The position numbers and the translations under genes are program-made. 64,000 nucleotides of DNA from Bacteroidota bacterium (GTDB taxonomy: Bacteria; Bacteroidota; Bacteroidia; Flavobacteriales; Flavobacteriaceae): contig JAJRRO010000116.1 of the NCBI GenBank assembly GCA_024279425.1, positions 124,001 through 188,000 of the forward strand, given 5' to 3'. The notes beneath the pieces are model-generated. The model saw only the letters and a program-made list of their open reading frames with translations, was not told the DNA's origin and did no database searches. Positions 7,990-17,677 of the stretch are shown in pieces. How positions within the stretch are numbered: the stretch's first letter is position 1; every line of letters begins with the position of its first letter.

Positions 7990-10038
7990 ATGATGAAAAA
8001 ACTTCTATTTATTCTGTTACTCATTCCACTGTTTATTCATGGCAATGACAAAAAGATTCCAACCGCCATCAAAGAGGTTACCGTTTATTTAAGTGGGGCG
8101 CAAATTATGAGAACGGCCAATTTACATTTGAAAGCAGGTACCACGGAGTGTACATTTACCGGTTTATCCCACAAAATTGATGAAAGTAGTATTCAGCTTT
8201 CAGGTTTACAATTGGTTTCCCTGCTGTCCGTGACCTACAATATTGATTATTTATCCGCAAAAGAAAGTAATCCTGAAATTACTTCTTTGGAAGTGCAAAT
8301 TGAGCAGGTAGATTTAAAAATATCACTTCTCAAGAATAACATCGCAAGTCTGGAAGAGGAACAAAAAATATTCAACACCAACAGATTGATCAGCGGTGAG
8401 AATCAAGAGCTAAATTTGGAGAAAATAAAACAGATAAGCATCTATTATCGTGTACGGACAACAGCAATCAAAAACGAAATATTTTCTACAATGCTCCAAA
8501 TTGCCGAGTTATCCATTGAAAAGACATCCTTGACAAACCAATTAACGGCGATGGGCAAAGCTCCTAAGAAAGAACAAGGAGAAATCCGAGTGAAATTCGA
8601 TGCCCCTATTGCAACTACATTAAATCTTGAGATAACCTATGCTGTCCAAGACGCAGGATGGATTCCCAACTATGACATTAAATCAGAAAAACTGAACGAC
8701 CCCTTAAAATTAACGTATAAGGCCCATGTTTACCAAAAGACTGGGGTCGATTGGGACCAGGTTAAAATAAACCTTTCCTCCGGTAGTCCCAATCTCAATG
8801 TTTCAAAGCCTGTTCTTGCTGCCAAATATCTTGATTTTGGTCGTAGCTATAGTAACCGTTATGATGGCAATGCAACAAGTAGACAAAAATACTTTCATAA
8901 TCCTACCGTAAAAAGAGTTGTTGGTCTTGTAACGGATGAAACTGGTGAACCCTTACCGGGGGTCAATATTGTAATTAAGGGGACTTCCCAAGGCACCACC
9001 ACCGATTTTGATGGTAACTATGCCGTGGATATCCGAGACGGACAAAATCTTGTTTACTCTTATATTGGGCTAAAGTCAAAGCAAATCCCCGTATACTCGT
9101 CCTTAATGAACATACGCATGGAAACGGATGCGGCAGCCTTGGAAGAAGTTGTAGTTTTAGGTTATGCAACCACTCTCCAAGGAAGAGCTGCTGGGGTTTC
9201 CATACGCGGTGTCTCGAGCAATAACTCATATTCACGTCCCCAACAGCCAAAACTGCCGCTATACGTTATCGATGGAGTCCCTGTTGATGGTTTTATAGAG
9301 GGTGACCTCGATGAAAGCGAGATTCAATCCATAGAAGTCCTTACTAGGAAAAACGCCCAAGTCCTTTATGGTTCACGTGCTAACAATGGTGTTGTGATTA
9401 TTACTACCAAAAAAAGTGATTTGAAGGAGGGAATTACCAATACGAGGTTTGAGATTAAAAAAACCTATTCTATAACCTCCAATAGGGATATTACTGCCAT
9501 TGAGCTCAATACTTTTCAACTGGATGCAAAATATGAGCATTTTGCAGCGCCCATTGTCAACGAGAACGTATTTATGACAACCACATTCACCGATTGGGAA
9601 CAATATAACCTATTGCCAGGTGAAGCCAATATCTATTTTGAAGGTACTTTTGCTGGAAAAACAACCTTAGACCCATATACAGCGCAAAAGGAAATGACCC
9701 TTTCCTTAGGGATTGACCCAAATATTACCGTGACCCGTAAGCAGATCAAGAATTTTAAGAGCAAATCCTTTACGGGAAGTAATAGAATCCTTGACCGGAC
9801 GTATGAATTGGTCGTTAAGAACAATAAAGCGACCCCCATACATTTAAAGCTCATGGATAGAGTTCCCTTATCCCAAAACAAGGAAATAAAGGTGGTTGAC
9901 ATTGAAACCCCTAACGCAGTCCATGATACCAAAAAAGGGCTGTTGACTTGGAAAATGCAATTGGACCCCAAGGAAAGTAAAACGGAAATCTTCTCATTCC
10001 AAGTGAAATATCCTAAATACAGGACGATCTCACTCTAG
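7990..10038 (+). CDS. MuiA-like DUF4140/DUF4139 protein with inserted CarboxypepD-reg and SusC-type plug domains
   Basis: This 682-residue protein has a signal peptide, then DUF4140 (VTVYLSGAQIMRTANLHL; residues about 25-125), a coiled coil (about 90-180) and the first part of DUF4139 (ITYAVQDAGWIPNYDIKSE). At about 309-375 a CarboxypepD-regulatory-like domain (GLVTDETGEPLPGVNIVIKG) interrupts it. At about 385-477 a TonB plug follows, with VVVLGY, LYVIDGVPVDG, LYGSRANNGVVIITTK. DUF4139 then resumes to the end. The plug is that of SusC porins but no barrel follows. The family is named for mucoidy inhibition in Xanthomonas; its biochemical role is unknown. An inverted repeat abuts the start codon. 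Confidence 0.85.
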   Translation: MMKKLLFILLLIPLFIHGNDKKIPTAIKEVTVYLSGAQIMRTANLHLKAGTTECTFTGLSHKIDESSIQLSGLQLVSLLSVTYNIDYLSAKESNPEITSLEVQIEQVDLKISLLKNNIASLEEEQKIFNTNRLISGENQELNLEKIKQISIYYRVRTTAIKNEIFSTMLQIAELSIEKTSLTNQLTAMGKAPKKEQGEIRVKFDAPIATTLNLEITYAVQDAGWIPNYDIKSEKLNDPLKLTYKAHVYQKTGVDWDQVKINLSSGSPNLNVSKPVLAAKYLDFGRSYSNRYDGNATSRQKYFHNPTVKRVVGLVTDETGEPLPGVNIVIKGTSQGTTTDFDGNYAVDIRDGQNLVYSYIGLKSKQIPVYSSLMNIRMETDAAALEEVVVLGYATTLQGRAAGVSIRGVSSNNSYSRPQQPKLPLYVIDGVPVDGFIEGDLDESEIQSIEVLTRKNAQVLYGSRANNGVVIITTKKSDLKEGITNTRFEIKKTYSITSNRDITAIELNTFQLDAKYEHFAAPIVNENVFMTTTFTDWEQYNLLPGEANIYFEGTFAGKTTLDPYTAQKEMTLSLGIDPNITVTRKQIKNFKSKSFTGSNRILDRTYELVVKNNKATPIHLKLMDRVPLSQNKEIKVVDIETPNAVHDTKKGLLTWKMQLDPKESKTEIFSFQVKYPKYRTISL

Positions 10039-10091
10039 CCTAGCCTAAGTAGAAACATTGTTTTTATGCTCATTGATTGCCCATAATCCAC

Positions 10092-10099
10092 TAAATTTG
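10092..10099 (+). promoter_or_regulatory. -7 element upstream of the mechanosensitive channel gene
   Basis: TAAATTTG fits TAnnTTTG and lies 57 bases before the ATG at 10157, leaving a leader of about 50 nt. Confidence 0.4.
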
Positions 10100-10156
10100 T
10101 ACCCTCTAATCTAGGGTTCATTTATCAGCAATAAATGGACCTTATAATTTGTGCAA

Positions 10157-11410
10157 ATGGAAAGAATATCACATTGGATCTATAATTTTTTGATTGATAA
10201 GGGGTTTTCAGAACAATGGGGGGCATACATTAATATGCTTGTCCTGTCTATAGCGGTTCTACTGGTTCTTTGGTTGCTTGACTTTGTACTTCGTAAAATC
10301 ATAATAGGTGTTTTTATTCGGTTGTCCAAATCTTCCAAGACCCATTTTGATGATTTATTGGTAAAGAACAAAGCACCAAGGAATATTGCCCATATTATAC
10401 CCTTGGTACTTGCTTATAAGGCCATTCCCGGTATATTTCAGGATTTCCCCAATGCAGAAGATGTTATTATCAAAGGCATTGAGGTTTGCGGGATTGTCCT
10501 TTTTCTTTGGATTATCAAAAGCTTCCTACATACCATTAAAGACTTTTTTAAAACACTGCCCAGCCTTAAAGATAAACCTATTGATAGCTATATCCAGGTG
10601 TTCATGATCTTCTCATGGGCTATTGGCTTGTTTTATGCATTTTCAATTATTACGGAAATCGAATTGTTGATTTTCTTGGGAGCCTTGGGAACCGCATCTG
10701 CCGTGATTATTCTTGTATTTAAGGATACCATAATGGGATTTGTTGCCAGTATCCAGGTGTCTATCAACGATATGGTACGTATAGGGGATTGGATTACTTT
10801 TGAGAAATATGGTGCCGATGGCGATGTTATCGAAATAAATCTGGCTACAGTAAAAGTCCAGAATTTCGATAAGACCATAACCACCATACCAACGTATGCC
10901 CTTATTTCCGATTCTTTTAGAAACTGGCGTGGAATGGTAGATTCAGAGGGGAGGCGTATTAAACGTGCCTTGATTCTAAAACAGGAAAGTATTCGGTTTT
11001 TGACCCTCGAAGACTTAAAGGAACTTCAGAAAATTGAATTGATCAGTGATTACTTGCAAAAAAGAGCGTCTGATATCAATGCGTTCAACAACGAAAATAA
11101 TATTGATAAGTCTCTTCTATTGAATGGTAGAAATTTGACCAATATAGGAGTGTTCAGAAAGTATATCGATGCCTATTTAAACCAACATTCGGGGGTTAAC
11201 AAGGATATGATGATCATGGTGCGGCAGTTAGCACCAACAACCCAAGGTCTCCCAATCGAGATATATGCCTTTAGCAGCGACAAACGTTGGGAAAACTACG
11301 AGTATATTATGGCCGATATCTTCGACCACCTCCTAGCAGCCATTCCCTATTTTAAACTAGAAGGTTTTGAGCTCCCCAGTAGTAGCAATTTCATGTATAA
11401 GGACGTCTGA
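10157..11410 (+). CDS. mscM: YbdG/MscM-type mechanosensitive ion channel
   Basis: This 417-residue protein has several N-terminal membrane segments, a pore-lining helix near residues 173-200 (LGALGTASAVIILVFKD) and an MscS beta domain (GDWITFEKYGADGDVIEI). The long C-terminal part closely follows E. coli YbdG (415 residues): KVQNFDKTITTIPTYAL, SDSFRNWRGM, GRRIKR, RFLTLEDL, MTNIG-like LTNIGVFRKY and MVRQLAP..QGLPIEIYAF. It should sit in the inner membrane and open on hypo-osmotic shock. ATG 10157 is preferred over GTG 10151, two codons upstream. It is a single gene, with no operon partner. Confidence 0.9.
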   Translation: MERISHWIYNFLIDKGFSEQWGAYINMLVLSIAVLLVLWLLDFVLRKIIIGVFIRLSKSSKTHFDDLLVKNKAPRNIAHIIPLVLAYKAIPGIFQDFPNAEDVIIKGIEVCGIVLFLWIIKSFLHTIKDFFKTLPSLKDKPIDSYIQVFMIFSWAIGLFYAFSIITEIELLIFLGALGTASAVIILVFKDTIMGFVASIQVSINDMVRIGDWITFEKYGADGDVIEINLATVKVQNFDKTITTIPTYALISDSFRNWRGMVDSEGRRIKRALILKQESIRFLTLEDLKELQKIELISDYLQKRASDINAFNNENNIDKSLLLNGRNLTNIGVFRKYIDAYLNQHSGVNKDMMIMVRQLAPTTQGLPIEIYAFSSDKRWENYEYIMADIFDHLLAAIPYFKLEGFELPSSSNFMYKDV

Positions 11411-11455
11411 CCCCGCAATAAGCAACCTATTTAAACATTGTCCATCTATAATAAT

Positions 11456-11896
11456 ATGGAGTACAATACAAAGAATGGTATGCAAAAAAATCTGATGTTT
11501 ATCTTTTTAAGCGTATTGCTTGTTACGGCTAGCTGCAGTGATACTGATGATGATATTAAAGATTCGATTGATGGGGAATGGCATGTGGTGAATATTAGTG
11601 GTGGATTTGCAGGAATCAATGATGATTATGCCCATGGAGCCATCATTTGGAATTTTGATTCCCAAACCTCCAAACTTACCGTTACCAATAATAATACGGC
11701 GAATACCATTTATGATGGGCTTGATTCAGGGGAATACTCCTACTCCATCCTAACGAAAAACAAAATTCTTTACTTGGTCATCAATGGCCAAGAATTTGGC
11801 GGAATAACCCTTTCCCAAAATGAACTAACGTTTAATCAAAACGAATTATCTACCGGTAGCGGCGCAGATGGTTTTGTGGTTTTGTTGGAGAAATAA
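11456..11896 (+). CDS. small lipocalin-like lipoprotein
   Basis: This gene encodes a short lipoprotein: a hydrophobic segment followed by the lipobox TASC, then an Asp-rich linker and a domain beginning IDGEWHVVNISGGFAG, as in the lipocalin-like lipoproteins of Bacteroidota (G-x-W near the start of the first strand). Two start codons are possible. ATG 11456 leaves eight extra polar residues, while ATG 11480 gives a tighter signal peptide. The ligand is unknown. It lies 45 bases after the channel gene and could be co-transcribed with it. Confidence 0.7.
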   Translation: MEYNTKNGMQKNLMFIFLSVLLVTASCSDTDDDIKDSIDGEWHVVNISGGFAGINDDYAHGAIIWNFDSQTSKLTVTNNNTANTIYDGLDSGEYSYSILTKNKILYLVINGQEFGGITLSQNELTFNQNELSTGSGADGFVVLLEK

Positions 11897-11952
11897 GTGG
11901 GTTTTAAAACTTGACTCAGTTAGTGTTTGCAGTATTTCTAAATTTTATCGAA

Positions 11953-11996
11953 ATGTCAGTTCGAGTGTCTTGAACTTGTTCAGGATGTATCGAGAA
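11953..11996. repeat. flavobacterial intergenic palindrome-like element
   Basis: TGTCAGTTCGAGTGTC, TTGAACTTGTTCAGGATG and TATCGAGAACA make up an imperfect hairpin element. From memory, it recurs between genes in this bacterial family (GTTCGAG...TCGAGAAC arms). Confidence 0.45.
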
Positions 11997-12004
11997 CATT
12001 ATCT

Positions 12005-12160
12005 CTATTGGAATTTCTTTTTTGAAAGATTAGGCAATTTCTCATAATCACCTTCAATGGGTGTTACTTTTTTAGCCTTGGACCATTTTTTAATTCTTTT
12101 TTCAGTTTCAATTGCAAGATTCACTTCAATTGGATCTTCCGCCAAATAGTTCTTATAGAT
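12005..12160 (-). pseudogene. C-terminal remnant of a GIY-YIG nuclease-family gene
   Basis: The minus strand reads, between two stops, KNYLAEDPIEVNLAIETEKR followed by IKKWSKAKKVTPIEGDYEKL and PNLSKKKFQ. The pattern AI..EK.IKKWSRAKK.ALI.GD...L..LSKK is the tail of small GIY-YIG (UvrC-N-like) proteins. The GIY-YIG catalytic half is absent, as are a start codon and about 50 residues. It lies just downstream of the symporter gene on the same strand. The identification rests on pattern memory. Confidence 0.5.
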
Positions 12161-12168
12161 TTATAATG

Positions 12169-13494
12169 TCACCTTACTTCGTCCAAATGATCATCCCAAT
12201 TTCTAATATGGGGCTTACCTAATTTACCTACCGATTTGGCTACAACCATTGAAACAGTCGCATCGCCGGTTATATTAACTACGGTCCTAAGCATGTCCAA
12301 TGGTCTATCAACCGCAAAGATCAAGGCGAGGCCGATGGCCAATTTATCCGCTGGAAATCCAACTGCTTCAAGAACAATGACCAACATCACCATTCCAGCA
12401 CCAGGAACCGCAGCTGTACCAATGGAAGCCAATAAGGCCGTTAAAACAATGGTGAGCTGATCACCCAATGACAAATCAAAGCCTAAGGCTTGAGAAATAA
12501 AAACGGCGGCCACACCTTGATAAAGGCTAGTGCCATCCATATTTATTGTTGCCCCAACAGGTAACACAAAACTGGACACCTCCTTATCAACACCAATATG
12601 CTCCTCCACCCTTTCCATAGTAACCGGAAGCGTGGCGGCACTAGAACTTGTAGAAAATGCCAACAATTGGGCTGGACTAATTTCCTTTAAGAACCAGAAC
12701 GGGTTCTTTTTTGTAAAAATGGAAACCAGGATGCAATAGAAAACGATCATCAGGAAAAGCCCAAGAACAACAACACCAGCATATTTTAGCAAGGCCAATA
12801 GTAAGTCCGGGTCGCCTGATGAGACCACTACGTTGGCCAATAAGGCAAATACAGCATAAGGGGCACTAAGCATTATCAAATCAACCATCTTCAACACCAC
12901 ATCATTTAAAGAGTCAAAAATTTTCTTCAGGGGTTTCGCCTTTTCTTCCCCAATCAACAGCATGGAAATTCCCATAAAAATGGTAAAGAAAATAACCTGT
13001 AGCATGAGCTGGTTATTGCTAAGGGCGGCAAAAGCATTATCGGGTATCATATCTTCCAAAAACTTAAGCGGACCACCACTCTTTTGGCGAGATGCCTCCT
13101 CCATTTTAGACGTAACGCCACTATCGTTAACATATGTAGACGTGAGTTTGTCAATAGTTTCCTCGGAGATTCCGTCACCCGGCTGCATGAGGTTTACCAG
13201 TACAAGACCGAGAACAATGGCCACCGTTGTGGTTCCAATATAAATTCCAATAGTACGCAGTCCAATATTTCTGAATTTTGAAATATCCTTTAAATCTGAT
13301 ATTCCTTTTATTAAAGAGGCTAGTATGAGTGGTATCGCAATAAGTTTAAGTAGCTTAATAAAAATAGTTCCTAGAGGACTTATCCAGTCCGTCACAAATT
13401 CCTTACCCCAATCGGCATATGTCATGCCAAAGCCGAAAAGTAGCCCCAGTACCATGCCAATAAGAATTTGCCAATGCAATTCCAACTTTTTCAT
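12169..13494 (-). CDS. dicarboxylate/amino acid:cation symporter (DAACS family)
   Basis: This 441-residue membrane protein has the signatures of the GltP/DctA family: SSSAATLPVTM in the first re-entrant hairpin region, NMDGTSLYQGVAAVFISQ, GAAVPGAGM-like GTAAVPGAGMVML in the second hairpin, and VDRPLDMLRTVVNITGD near the C-terminus. These supply the Na+ and substrate sites (the NMDG and final N/D region). It should import C4-dicarboxylates or acidic amino acids with Na+ or H+. The exact substrate is not decided by these motifs. It is monocistronic, 60 bases downstream of aroC on the same strand. Confidence 0.92.
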   Translation of the reverse strand: MKKLELHWQILIGMVLGLLFGFGMTYADWGKEFVTDWISPLGTIFIKLLKLIAIPLILASLIKGISDLKDISKFRNIGLRTIGIYIGTTTVAIVLGLVLVNLMQPGDGISEETIDKLTSTYVNDSGVTSKMEEASRQKSGGPLKFLEDMIPDNAFAALSNNQLMLQVIFFTIFMGISMLLIGEEKAKPLKKIFDSLNDVVLKMVDLIMLSAPYAVFALLANVVVSSGDPDLLLALLKYAGVVVLGLFLMIVFYCILVSIFTKKNPFWFLKEISPAQLLAFSTSSSAATLPVTMERVEEHIGVDKEVSSFVLPVGATINMDGTSLYQGVAAVFISQALGFDLSLGDQLTIVLTALLASIGTAAVPGAGMVMLVIVLEAVGFPADKLAIGLALIFAVDRPLDMLRTVVNITGDATVSMVVAKSVGKLGKPHIRNWDDHLDEVR

Positions 13495-13554
13495 AAAACT
13501 TAGTTTGATTATTGGAGTAATATACCACTTTGTCCCGAAAGGTCGAAAAGTGGA

Positions 13555-14619
13555 TTACGATTTTATGGTGTGATTGAATAATGTATAGTCCGCCAATACC
13601 AATGCGGCCATGGCCTCAACAATAGGAACGGCTCTTGGAACTACACAAGGATCATGACGACCCTTGCCCTTGGTTGTCACTTTCTTGCCTTCCTTATCTA
13701 TGGTTTCATAAGGTTGAATGACCGTGGCTACGGGCTTAAAGGCGACATTGAAGTAAATATCCATACCATTGCTTATTCCCCCTTGAATACCTCCGCTGTA
13801 GTTGGTCTTTGTACTCCCATCTGGGTTATATTGGTCATTGTGCTCACTTCCTTTCATGGCTATACCATCAAAACCACTACCATATTCAAAGCCTTTTACC
13901 GCATTGATTGAAAGCATGGCCTTGCCCAATTCGGCATGCAATTTATCAAAAACGGGTTCTCCGAGACCTATGGGAACATTTTGAATCACACACGTGATAA
14001 TCCCGCCGATAGTATCTCCTTCTTTGCGAACCTCCTTTATGTATTCTTCCATTTTTGAAGCCATAACAGGATCGGGACAACGCACAGGATTTGATTCGGT
14101 CAATGATAAATCCAATGTGCTATAATCCTTTTCAAGCTTTAGACTTCCCACCTGCGAAACAAATGCGTTTATCTTTAAACCGGATAAGAACTGTTTGGCA
14201 ATGGCTCCAGCTACCACCCTACTTGCTGTTTCCCTGGCCGAACTGCGTCCACCACCTCGGTAATCCCTAAAACCATATTTCTGATCGTATACGTAATCGG
14301 CATGCGAAGGCCTATAGGAATCCTTAATATGGGAGTAATCCCCAGATTTCTGATTGGTGTTATGAATGGCGAAACCTATGGGTGTCCCGGTGGTTTTACC
14401 TTCAAAAATACCTGAGTAAAATTCTACGGTGTCAGGTTCTTTTCGTTGGGTTACTATAGCGGATTGCCCGGGTTTTCGGCGATCCAATTCATTTTGAATG
14501 GCTTTTAGGTCAATTTCCAATCCTGGAGGACATCCGTCCAAAACACCACCTATGGCAATTCCGTGCGATTCTCCAAAAGTAGTCAGTTTAAAAAGGTTTC
14601 CGAAAGTGTTTCCTGCCAT
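13555..14619 (-). CDS. aroC: chorismate synthase
   Basis: This 354-residue protein has every diagnostic motif: GESHG near the start, [33 protein letters not shown] and [16 protein letters not shown]-type ending. It makes chorismate from 5-enolpyruvylshikimate-3-phosphate with reduced FMN, the last step of the shikimate pathway, in the cytoplasm. Length is normal for the short form. A TAnnTTTG promoter lies upstream at 14645-14652 on the same strand. Confidence 0.97.
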   Translation of the reverse strand: MAGNTFGNLFKLTTFGESHGIAIGGVLDGCPPGLEIDLKAIQNELDRRKPGQSAIVTQRKEPDTVEFYSGIFEGKTTGTPIGFAIHNTNQKSGDYSHIKDSYRPSHADYVYDQKYGFRDYRGGGRSSARETASRVVAGAIAKQFLSGLKINAFVSQVGSLKLEKDYSTLDLSLTESNPVRCPDPVMASKMEEYIKEVRKEGDTIGGIITCVIQNVPIGLGEPVFDKLHAELGKAMLSINAVKGFEYGSGFDGIAMKGSEHNDQYNPDGSTKTNYSGGIQGGISNGMDIYFNVAFKPVATVIQPYETIDKEGKKVTTKGKGRHDPCVVPRAVPIVEAMAALVLADYTLFNHTIKS

Positions 14620-14644
14620 TCTATTGCGGTTATATTTTACCCGT

Positions 14645-14652
14645 CAAAGGTA
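14645..14652 (-). promoter_or_regulatory. -7 element of aroC
   Basis: On the minus strand this reads TACCTTTG, a match to TAnnTTTG, 25 bases before the aroC ATG. Confidence 0.5.
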
Positions 14653-14676
14653 AATGTTAATTCATAGATACAAAAA

Positions 14677-17589
14677 TCAATCAATCAAAGCATTTTTAAG
14701 AATGGAAATCGGATGTTGTGCCTTTTTCCCCGTACCATCAAAAATTTGATGCCTGCAGCTTGTACCATTGGCTGCAATAATCACATTTTCATCGGTTTTA
14801 CGCACTGCGGGAAACAATTTCAGCTCTCCTATTTGCATGCTCACATCATAATGTTCTTTTTCATATCCAAAAGAACCGGCCATACCACAACAGCCTGAAT
14901 TAATGATGGAAACTGAATAGTTAGATGGCAAATTAAGAATATCAAAAGTCACCTTTTGGTTTGAAAGTGATTTCTGATGACAATGATTGTGAATTTTAAT
15001 AGTCTTGGCTTCCTTGGTAAAACGATTGGACTTGACAGCTCCCCGTTCAATTTCACCGGCCAGGAATTCCTCAATTAAAAAAGAATTGTCAGCGATATGA
15101 TCTGCAGCCTCAATATCGTCGGTTAATCGCCTGTATTCGTCCCTAAAGGTGAGTATGGCAGAGGGTTCCAAGCCAAGAATAGGAATGTTTTTTTTGGCGT
15201 AGCCCTTTAGGCACTCAATATTCATTTCTGCCAGCTTTTGAGCCTGCTTTAAAAAGCCTTTTGAGATATAGGTACGGCCGCTTTCACCATGATATAATTG
15301 AACATCATACCCTAGTGCTACAAGAAGTTCGATGGCATCCTTCCCTAAATGAATATCCATATAATTAGTGAATTCGTCGATATATAGAATCACTTTTTTA
15401 GAAAGTTCAACATCTTGATTATAAGCTGTTTTAAGGTGTTTATCGAAATTAAAATCATAAACATTGGGTATGGTTCTCTGATGGGCTACACCTATCACCT
15501 TCTTTAGCATTCCGCCTAAGATCTTAGAATTATAGATAGCATTGGTCAAGATTGGAACCTTACTTCCCAGCCTGTTCAGTTTGGTGTTATAAGCAAACAA
15601 TTTACTTCGTAGCGAATACCCATTATTTTCTTGAAACTGATACAAAAACTCTGCCTTCAGAGCAGCTACATCTACATTGCTGGGACATTCGCTGGCACAT
15701 GCCTTGCAACTAAGACAAAGGTCGAACACTTCCTTTAGTTCTTTTTGATTGAACTTGTTGCCTTGTTCTCCGGTTGTCAAAAACTCTCTAAGGGCATTGG
15801 CCCTACCACGGGTGGTATCTTTTTCATTTTTGGTGACATGATAACTAGGGCACATACCTCCCGTCATATGATGTGTTTTACGGCAGTCTCCACTACCGTT
15901 GCATTTCTCGGCTGCCTTTAGAATGCCTTCATTATCCGAAAAGTCCATTAAAGTGGCTATTTCTGGTTCTTCCCGATCTACTTCGTAACGCAGGGATTTA
16001 TCCATGGGAAAAGCATTTACGATTTTGCCCGGATTAAATATGCTTAATGGATCAAAATAGGTTTTAATTCGTCGTAACAACTCATAATTACTGTCTCCGA
16101 TCATCAAGGGAATAAACTCGGCACGCACAATTCCGTCGCCATGCTCCCCACTAAAAGAACCTTTGTATTTTTTTGTTAGTTTGGCAACATCTGTGGTTAT
16201 GTCTCTGAACAGACCTACATCCTTCGATTTTTTCAGGTTTAGTATAGGTCGCAAATGAAGCTCCCCTGCACCTGCATGGGCATAATACACTGCTTCCTGC
16301 TCATAACCTTTCATTATGGTGGTGAATTCACCAATGAAATTCTTTAGGTCCTCTAAGGCTACAGCAGTATCTTCAATACATGCAACCGCCTTCATATCGC
16401 CTACAATATTCCCTAACAATCCTAATCCGGCTTTGCGGAGTTCAATAGCTTTATTGATATCCTGACCATACAGTACTGGATTTGCATAGCTGAGTCCTAA
16501 AGTATTAATGGTTTTCAGGAGTTCCTCTAACTGCTCGTCCAGGCCAGACTGTGTATCCGATTTTATCTCAAGCATTAAAAGTGCTGCTGGATCACCTTCC
16601 ACAAAAAAGCGGTTCTGTAGTTGGTTTTTATTGTTTTTGGTACAATCAAGAATCACTTTATCCATCATTTCGCACAAATGCAGACCATGGGACATAACGG
16701 GGGCTACATCACTTAGACAATCCTCGAGAGTTTTATAATGTGTGACCACCATAGCCGCATGTCTTGGTGGAATATCGTCTAGCTGTAAGGTGATTTCAGT
16801 GGTAAAGGCGAGGGTACCCTCGCTCCCACTTAAAAGTTTACAAAGATTAAAGTCATCGTGGTTAGAACTAAAAACATTGCTTTTTAAGAGTTCGTCCACG
16901 GCATAACCCGTATTTCTTCTATGAATTTCAGGCTTAGGAAACTCACGGTTAATTTCTTCACTTATTTGACTGTTAGATAATTCATTATATATCTTTTTAT
17001 AAACCAACCCTTCAAGGGAGTCCAATTTGATTTTTTGTTGAAATTCCTCTTTTGAAATCGATTTAAACACCACTTCGGAACCGTCGGAAAGCACTGTTCT
17101 CATAGATATTACCTTATCTCTGGTCACACCATATTGGATGGAAGTGGTTCCCGATGAGTTATTACCTACCATCCCTCCTATCATGCATCTATTGGACGTA
17201 GAAGTATTTGGGCCAAAGAACAATCCGTAGGGTTCTAAAAACTGATTTAACTCATCCCGGATAACCCCAGGTTGAACAACGACCTGTTTATTTTTTTTGT
17301 CAAGTCTTACTATTTGCGTGAAGTGCTTTGAAACATCCACAACTATACCTTCCCCAACACATTGACCGGCCAAAGAGGTACCGGCCGTTCTAGGTATTAC
17401 ACCTATTTTGTGCTCCGTTGCGAAAGAAATCAGCAGTTGGATGTCACTGACAGTCTTCGGAAACGCTACTGCAACGGGGATTTTACGGTATACCGAGGCG
17501 TCTGTGGCATATAAGGCCGTGCTTAAGTTATCCACAAGGATTTCACCTTCTAATTTTGCGCCTAAATCTTTTAGATTATTTTTAATCAA
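14677..17589 (-). CDS. YdiJ-type FAD and Fe-S dehydrogenase (D-2-hydroxyacid type)
   Basis: This 970-residue fusion starts with an FAD-binding PCMH domain (PRTAGTSLAGQCVG, GPNTSTSNRCMIGGMVGNN within about 30-250), then FAD-oxidase C. An Fe-S segment follows (CNGSGDCRKTHHMTGGMCP and CLSCKACASECPSNVDV near 600-680), and then a CCG domain ending HNHCHQKSLSNQ and SGCCGMAGSFGYE. This is the architecture of E. coli YdiJ (1018 residues), reported as a D-2-hydroxyglutarate dehydrogenase. It oxidises a D-2-hydroxyacid and passes electrons through Fe-S clusters. No ATG is near the N-terminus; TTG is the only likely start. It lies 58 bases upstream of aroC. Confidence 0.88.
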   Translation of the reverse strand: MIKNNLKDLGAKLEGEILVDNLSTALYATDASVYRKIPVAVAFPKTVSDIQLLISFATEHKIGVIPRTAGTSLAGQCVGEGIVVDVSKHFTQIVRLDKKNKQVVVQPGVIRDELNQFLEPYGLFFGPNTSTSNRCMIGGMVGNNSSGTTSIQYGVTRDKVISMRTVLSDGSEVVFKSISKEEFQQKIKLDSLEGLVYKKIYNELSNSQISEEINREFPKPEIHRRNTGYAVDELLKSNVFSSNHDDFNLCKLLSGSEGTLAFTTEITLQLDDIPPRHAAMVVTHYKTLEDCLSDVAPVMSHGLHLCEMMDKVILDCTKNNKNQLQNRFFVEGDPAALLMLEIKSDTQSGLDEQLEELLKTINTLGLSYANPVLYGQDINKAIELRKAGLGLLGNIVGDMKAVACIEDTAVALEDLKNFIGEFTTIMKGYEQEAVYYAHAGAGELHLRPILNLKKSKDVGLFRDITTDVAKLTKKYKGSFSGEHGDGIVRAEFIPLMIGDSNYELLRRIKTYFDPLSIFNPGKIVNAFPMDKSLRYEVDREEPEIATLMDFSDNEGILKAAEKCNGSGDCRKTHHMTGGMCPSYHVTKNEKDTTRGRANALREFLTTGEQGNKFNQKELKEVFDLCLSCKACASECPSNVDVAALKAEFLYQFQENNGYSLRSKLFAYNTKLNRLGSKVPILTNAIYNSKILGGMLKKVIGVAHQRTIPNVYDFNFDKHLKTAYNQDVELSKKVILYIDEFTNYMDIHLGKDAIELLVALGYDVQLYHGESGRTYISKGFLKQAQKLAEMNIECLKGYAKKNIPILGLEPSAILTFRDEYRRLTDDIEAADHIADNSFLIEEFLAGEIERGAVKSNRFTKEAKTIKIHNHCHQKSLSNQKVTFDILNLPSNYSVSIINSGCCGMAGSFGYEKEHYDVSMQIGELKLFPAVRKTDENVIIAANGTSCRHQIFDGTGKKAQHPISILKNALID

Positions 17590-17677
17590 CCTGATACAAT
17601 TTTTGCCGCTAATTTAAGTTTTTATTGTTTGAGCCCAGTTAAGATTGATTAATTTTAAACCATTAAATTATAATCCT

